A stretch of DNA of 64,000 bases from CAVSIP01 sp963728075. GTDB taxonomy: Bacteria > Actinomycetota > Actinomycetes > JAFAQI01 > DASSKL01. This document shows positions 61,993 through 64,000 of this stretch, piece by piece (the stretch's first letter is position 1; the number at the start of each line of letters is the position of its first letter). Under the pieces are notes generated by a model. That model was not told where the DNA came from, ran no database searches, and saw only the letters and a list, made by a program, of their open reading frames with translations. The stretch covers positions 310,001 through 374,000 of the forward strand of contig CAVSIP010000007.1 in NCBI GenBank assembly GCA_963728075.1, in the 5' to 3' direction. A program made the position numbers and the translations under genes.

Positions 61993-64000
61993 TCAGTCGC
62001 CGTCCGTGTTGGCGCCCTCGGCGTTCGGACCCGGGGGTGGCGGTGTCGAGTCCGCACCGTGCACGGCGTGCCAGAGGATGCGGTCGAGCGTCTCCTGCGG
62101 AACCTGGTCGAGCTGGCGGAAGTCCAGGCTCGCCGACAGTGCCGCGTCGGGGCTGGCCGCGGTGTTGAGGGTGTTGCGGTCGTACGCCGGCACGATCGCG
62201 TCGTACGGCTCCGCGTTGCCCGGTGTCGGCGTGAACGCGTCGTACATCGGCGTGCCGAGCGCGTCGAACATACCCAGCGGCTCCATCCCGAGGATCAGCT
62301 CCATCGAGCGGATCACGGACAGGAAGTCGTACCGGGTCGACACCACCGCGCCCTGCCTGGCGTACGGGCTGATCACCGCCGCCGGGATGCGGTGGGCGTC
62401 CACGTGGTCGGCGCCGTTCTGCGAGTCGTCCTCCACGACGAAGATGGCGGAGGACGACCAGATCGGCGAGTGCGAGATGTGGTCGACGATCTGGCCGAGG
62501 CCGTGGTCGTTGTCGGCGATCATCGCCTGCGGCGTGCGCTTGCCGGGCGTGGTGCCGACCGTGTGGTCGTTCGGCAGGACCAGGTAGTTGAACGCCGGGA
62601 CGGTGCCCGTGGCCACCTGCTGGTCGAAGCGCTGCTGGAAGCAGTCGTACCGCGACTCCGCGTTCGCCGGTGCACCCGGCGGCGGGGTGCCGTCGTACGT
62701 CGGGTTCTGCGTGACCGCGTTCGTCTCGATGTCCGCGTCGTTCGGGTAGCACTGGCCCGCGGGTGTGGCGCCCACCCCCGTCGGCGTACCGAGCCCCAGG
62801 TCGGAGTGGGCGAACTTCACGGCGACGTCGGCGGTCATCTGCGCGTCGCGGTCCTTGTCGGGCAGCGGGACGACCCCGGCGACGGCCTCGCCGTAGTTGA
62901 ACCAGCTGATGCCCTGCCGCTGCGCCTGGTCGAACAGGAACCCGTTGCCGGGCCAGGTGACCGCGTACACGCCGAAGTCGTACGGCCGGCCGCGCCCGCC
63001 GTAGTTCTGCATCCAGTTCTTCTGCACGTAGTCGCTGACCATGGCGGCGCTGGTCCAGAAGTGGCCGTCGATGGAGGCCTCGGAGTTGGCGTACACGTGG
63101 TCGAGCAGCGGGAAGCGCTGCACCAGTGCGTGCACGTTCGGCGTGACGTCCGGTCCGAACAGCTCGAGGGACGGGTCGCCGTCGCCCTTCGCCACGTCGC
63201 CGAGGATCTGGTCGTACGTGCGGTTCTCGCGCACGACGAAGAACACGTGCTTGATCGGCCCGTCCGGCCGCAGCGGGGTGCCTGCCGGCGGGGACTGCCA
63301 GTTCTCGGGGACGACCTGCTCGTCGGCGACCGTCGTGTAGTGCCGCAGGGCGCTGCCGTCCGGTGTCGGGAGCACGCCGACCATCCCGCGGATCATCGAG
63401 GGCAGGTAGTGGTCGAGGGCGCCGTCGTCGAAGGGGTTCGGGCCGTCCGGGTTCGGGCCCACGCCCAGCCCCTTGGCCGACAGCCAGACGAGCCGGGTGC
63501 AGCCCTCACCCGGGCACGGCGCCACCGCCACGTCGGCCGGGAACGCCGCCGTCGGGACGCGGCCGGCGAGCCGCGGCTGCGCCGCCGACACGTCGAGCAC
63601 GGCCACGTCGTCGGCGCCCTCCTCGGCGACGTAGAGCCGGTGCGCGGCCGGGTCGAGCGCGAGCCCGACTGGCGCCGCGCCCAGCCCCTGCGGCCGGCGC
63701 AGGGAGAACGTGGACACCACCCCGAGCGAGTCGGTGTCGATCACGGCCACCTCGTCGGTGTTGGTGACCGTGACGTACGCCCGGTGCGCTGCGGCGTCGA
63801 TCGTGACGGCCTCCGGGTGCGACAGCCTCGGCCCGACGGTGATGTCCGCCGTACGCGTGGCCGAGGCGAGGTCGATGACCGACACCGTGCCGTCGGTCTC
63901 GTTGGTGACCAGCCCGGTCTTGCCGTCGGGCAGGATCGCGGCGGCGTACGGGTAGTGGCCCACCTGCACGTACTGCACGCCGCCCGTCGCGACGTCCACG
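61993..64000 (-). CDS. Beta-propeller phosphoesterase (phospholipase C/acid phosphatase family), 5' end beyond window
   Basis: At least 668 codons are present, with the start outside. The N-terminal visible part (to about 250) is a YVTN-type beta-propeller: AAILPDGKTGLVTNETDGTVSVIDLA, AHRAYVTVTNTDEVAVIDT, AAHRLYVAEEGADDVAVLD. It is followed by a PF04185-type phosphoesterase domain: HVFFVVRENRTYDQILGD, HVYANSEASIDGH, LPNDHTVGT, FVVEDDSQNGADHVDAHR. This is normally an exported metal-dependent phosphodiesterase or phosphatase; the signal peptide would lie off-window. The Pro-rich tail ends GANTDGD. The substrate is unknown. Confidence 0.85.
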   Translation of the reverse strand, partial: VDVATGGVQYVQVGHYPYAAAILPDGKTGLVTNETDGTVSVIDLASATRTADITVGPRLSHPEAVTIDAAAHRAYVTVTNTDEVAVIDTDSLGVVSTFSLRRPQGLGAAPVGLALDPAAHRLYVAEEGADDVAVLDVSAAQPRLAGRVPTAAFPADVAVAPCPGEGCTRLVWLSAKGLGVGPNPDGPNPFDDGALDHYLPSMIRGMVGVLPTPDGSALRHYTTVADEQVVPENWQSPPAGTPLRPDGPIKHVFFVVRENRTYDQILGDVAKGDGDPSLELFGPDVTPNVHALVQRFPLLDHVYANSEASIDGHFWTSAAMVSDYVQKNWMQNYGGRGRPYDFGVYAVTWPGNGFLFDQAQRQGISWFNYGEAVAGVVPLPDKDRDAQMTADVAVKFAHSDLGLGTPTGVGATPAGQCYPNDADIETNAVTQNPTYDGTPPPGAPANAESRYDCFQQRFDQQVATGTVPAFNYLVLPNDHTVGTTPGKRTPQAMIADNDHGLGQIVDHISHSPIWSSSAIFVVEDDSQNGADHVDAHRIPAAVISPYARQGAVVSTRYDFLSVIRSMELILGMEPLGMFDALGTPMYDAFTPTPGNAEPYDAIVPAYDRNTLNTAASPDAALSASLDFRQLDQVPQETLDRILWHAVHGADSTPPPPGPNAEGANTDGD

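Overview
The window is a dense, very GC-rich stretch of actinobacterial chromosome. The sequence is G+C-dominated throughout, GTG starts are frequent, and many adjacent genes overlap by 1 or 4 nt (TGATG, TAGTG, GTGA). There are mycolate/streptomycete-style families such as MMPL, DUF3097, several FadD ligases, Tat lipoproteins and a fused acyl-CoA carboxylase. I cannot name the genus. About 57 protein genes fill nearly the whole window and no gene-free stretch exceeds about 150 bases. I saw no rRNA, tRNA, CRISPR array, transposase, phage gene or origin.

Layout. 0-5.6 kb: the end of a ketopantoate-reductase-like gene and a quinone oxidoreductase on the minus strand, then a complete sugar-type ABC importer operon (lipoprotein, ATPase, two permeases). 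5.6-6.9 kb: citrate synthase, broken by one extra base. 7-11.3 kb: an ECF sigma factor overlapping a triple-VOC protein, divergent from an MMPL transporter overlapping a second VOC protein. 11.3-17.9 kb: small enzymes, including an MBL hydrolase with a serine esterase, a phytanoyl-CoA-type dioxygenase, an SMR pump, a truncated SDR, a universal stress protein and an amidohydrolase. 18.0-20.6 kb: serA overlapping a D-2-hydroxyglutarate-dehydrogenase-like gene, both riddled with single-base indels. 20.7-22.4 kb: an L,D-transpeptidase lipoprotein and a SAM hydrolase. 22.4-31.3 kb: two acyl-CoA ligases, an amidase, and a three-gene signalling unit (multi-PAS histidine kinase, OmpR-type regulator, PAS/recombinase-like protein). 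31.3-38 kb: an L,D-transpeptidase and an M15 peptidase (divergent), a phosphotransferase, ArsR-SulP, and an FKBP lipoprotein. 38-44.4 kb: an oxidoreductase/thioesterase operon, a crotonase, an MscS channel and a KARI-like enzyme. 44.4-50 kb: a ferric-reductase-like flavocytochrome with an FMN-binding partner, a secreted PI-PLC-like protein and a third acyl-CoA ligase. 49.5-52.8 kb: a four-gene operon led by exonuclease III. 53-64 kb: an MFS pump, a TauD-type dioxygenase, a one-polypeptide biotin-dependent carboxylase, a D,D-carboxypeptidase, a P450 and a partial beta-propeller phosphoesterase.

Themes. Lipid and CoA metabolism recurs (three ligases, thioesterase, crotonase, carboxylase, P450). 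So does envelope remodelling (two L,D-transpeptidases, M15 and S11 peptidases, a PPIase, MMPL). Points most worth a second look: the PAS kinase with a receiver lacking its phospho-aspartate; a perfect 7-4-7 direct repeat (CTGTCAC) between the regulator and the PAS/recombinase-like gene; a shared inverted-repeat end (CGGTCGTGAA) between two convergent gene pairs; the ECF-VOC overlap; and the FMN-protein/flavocytochrome pair with no ApbE in view. The indel cluster at 18.7-20.4 kb most likely reflects poor sequence quality rather than gene decay.
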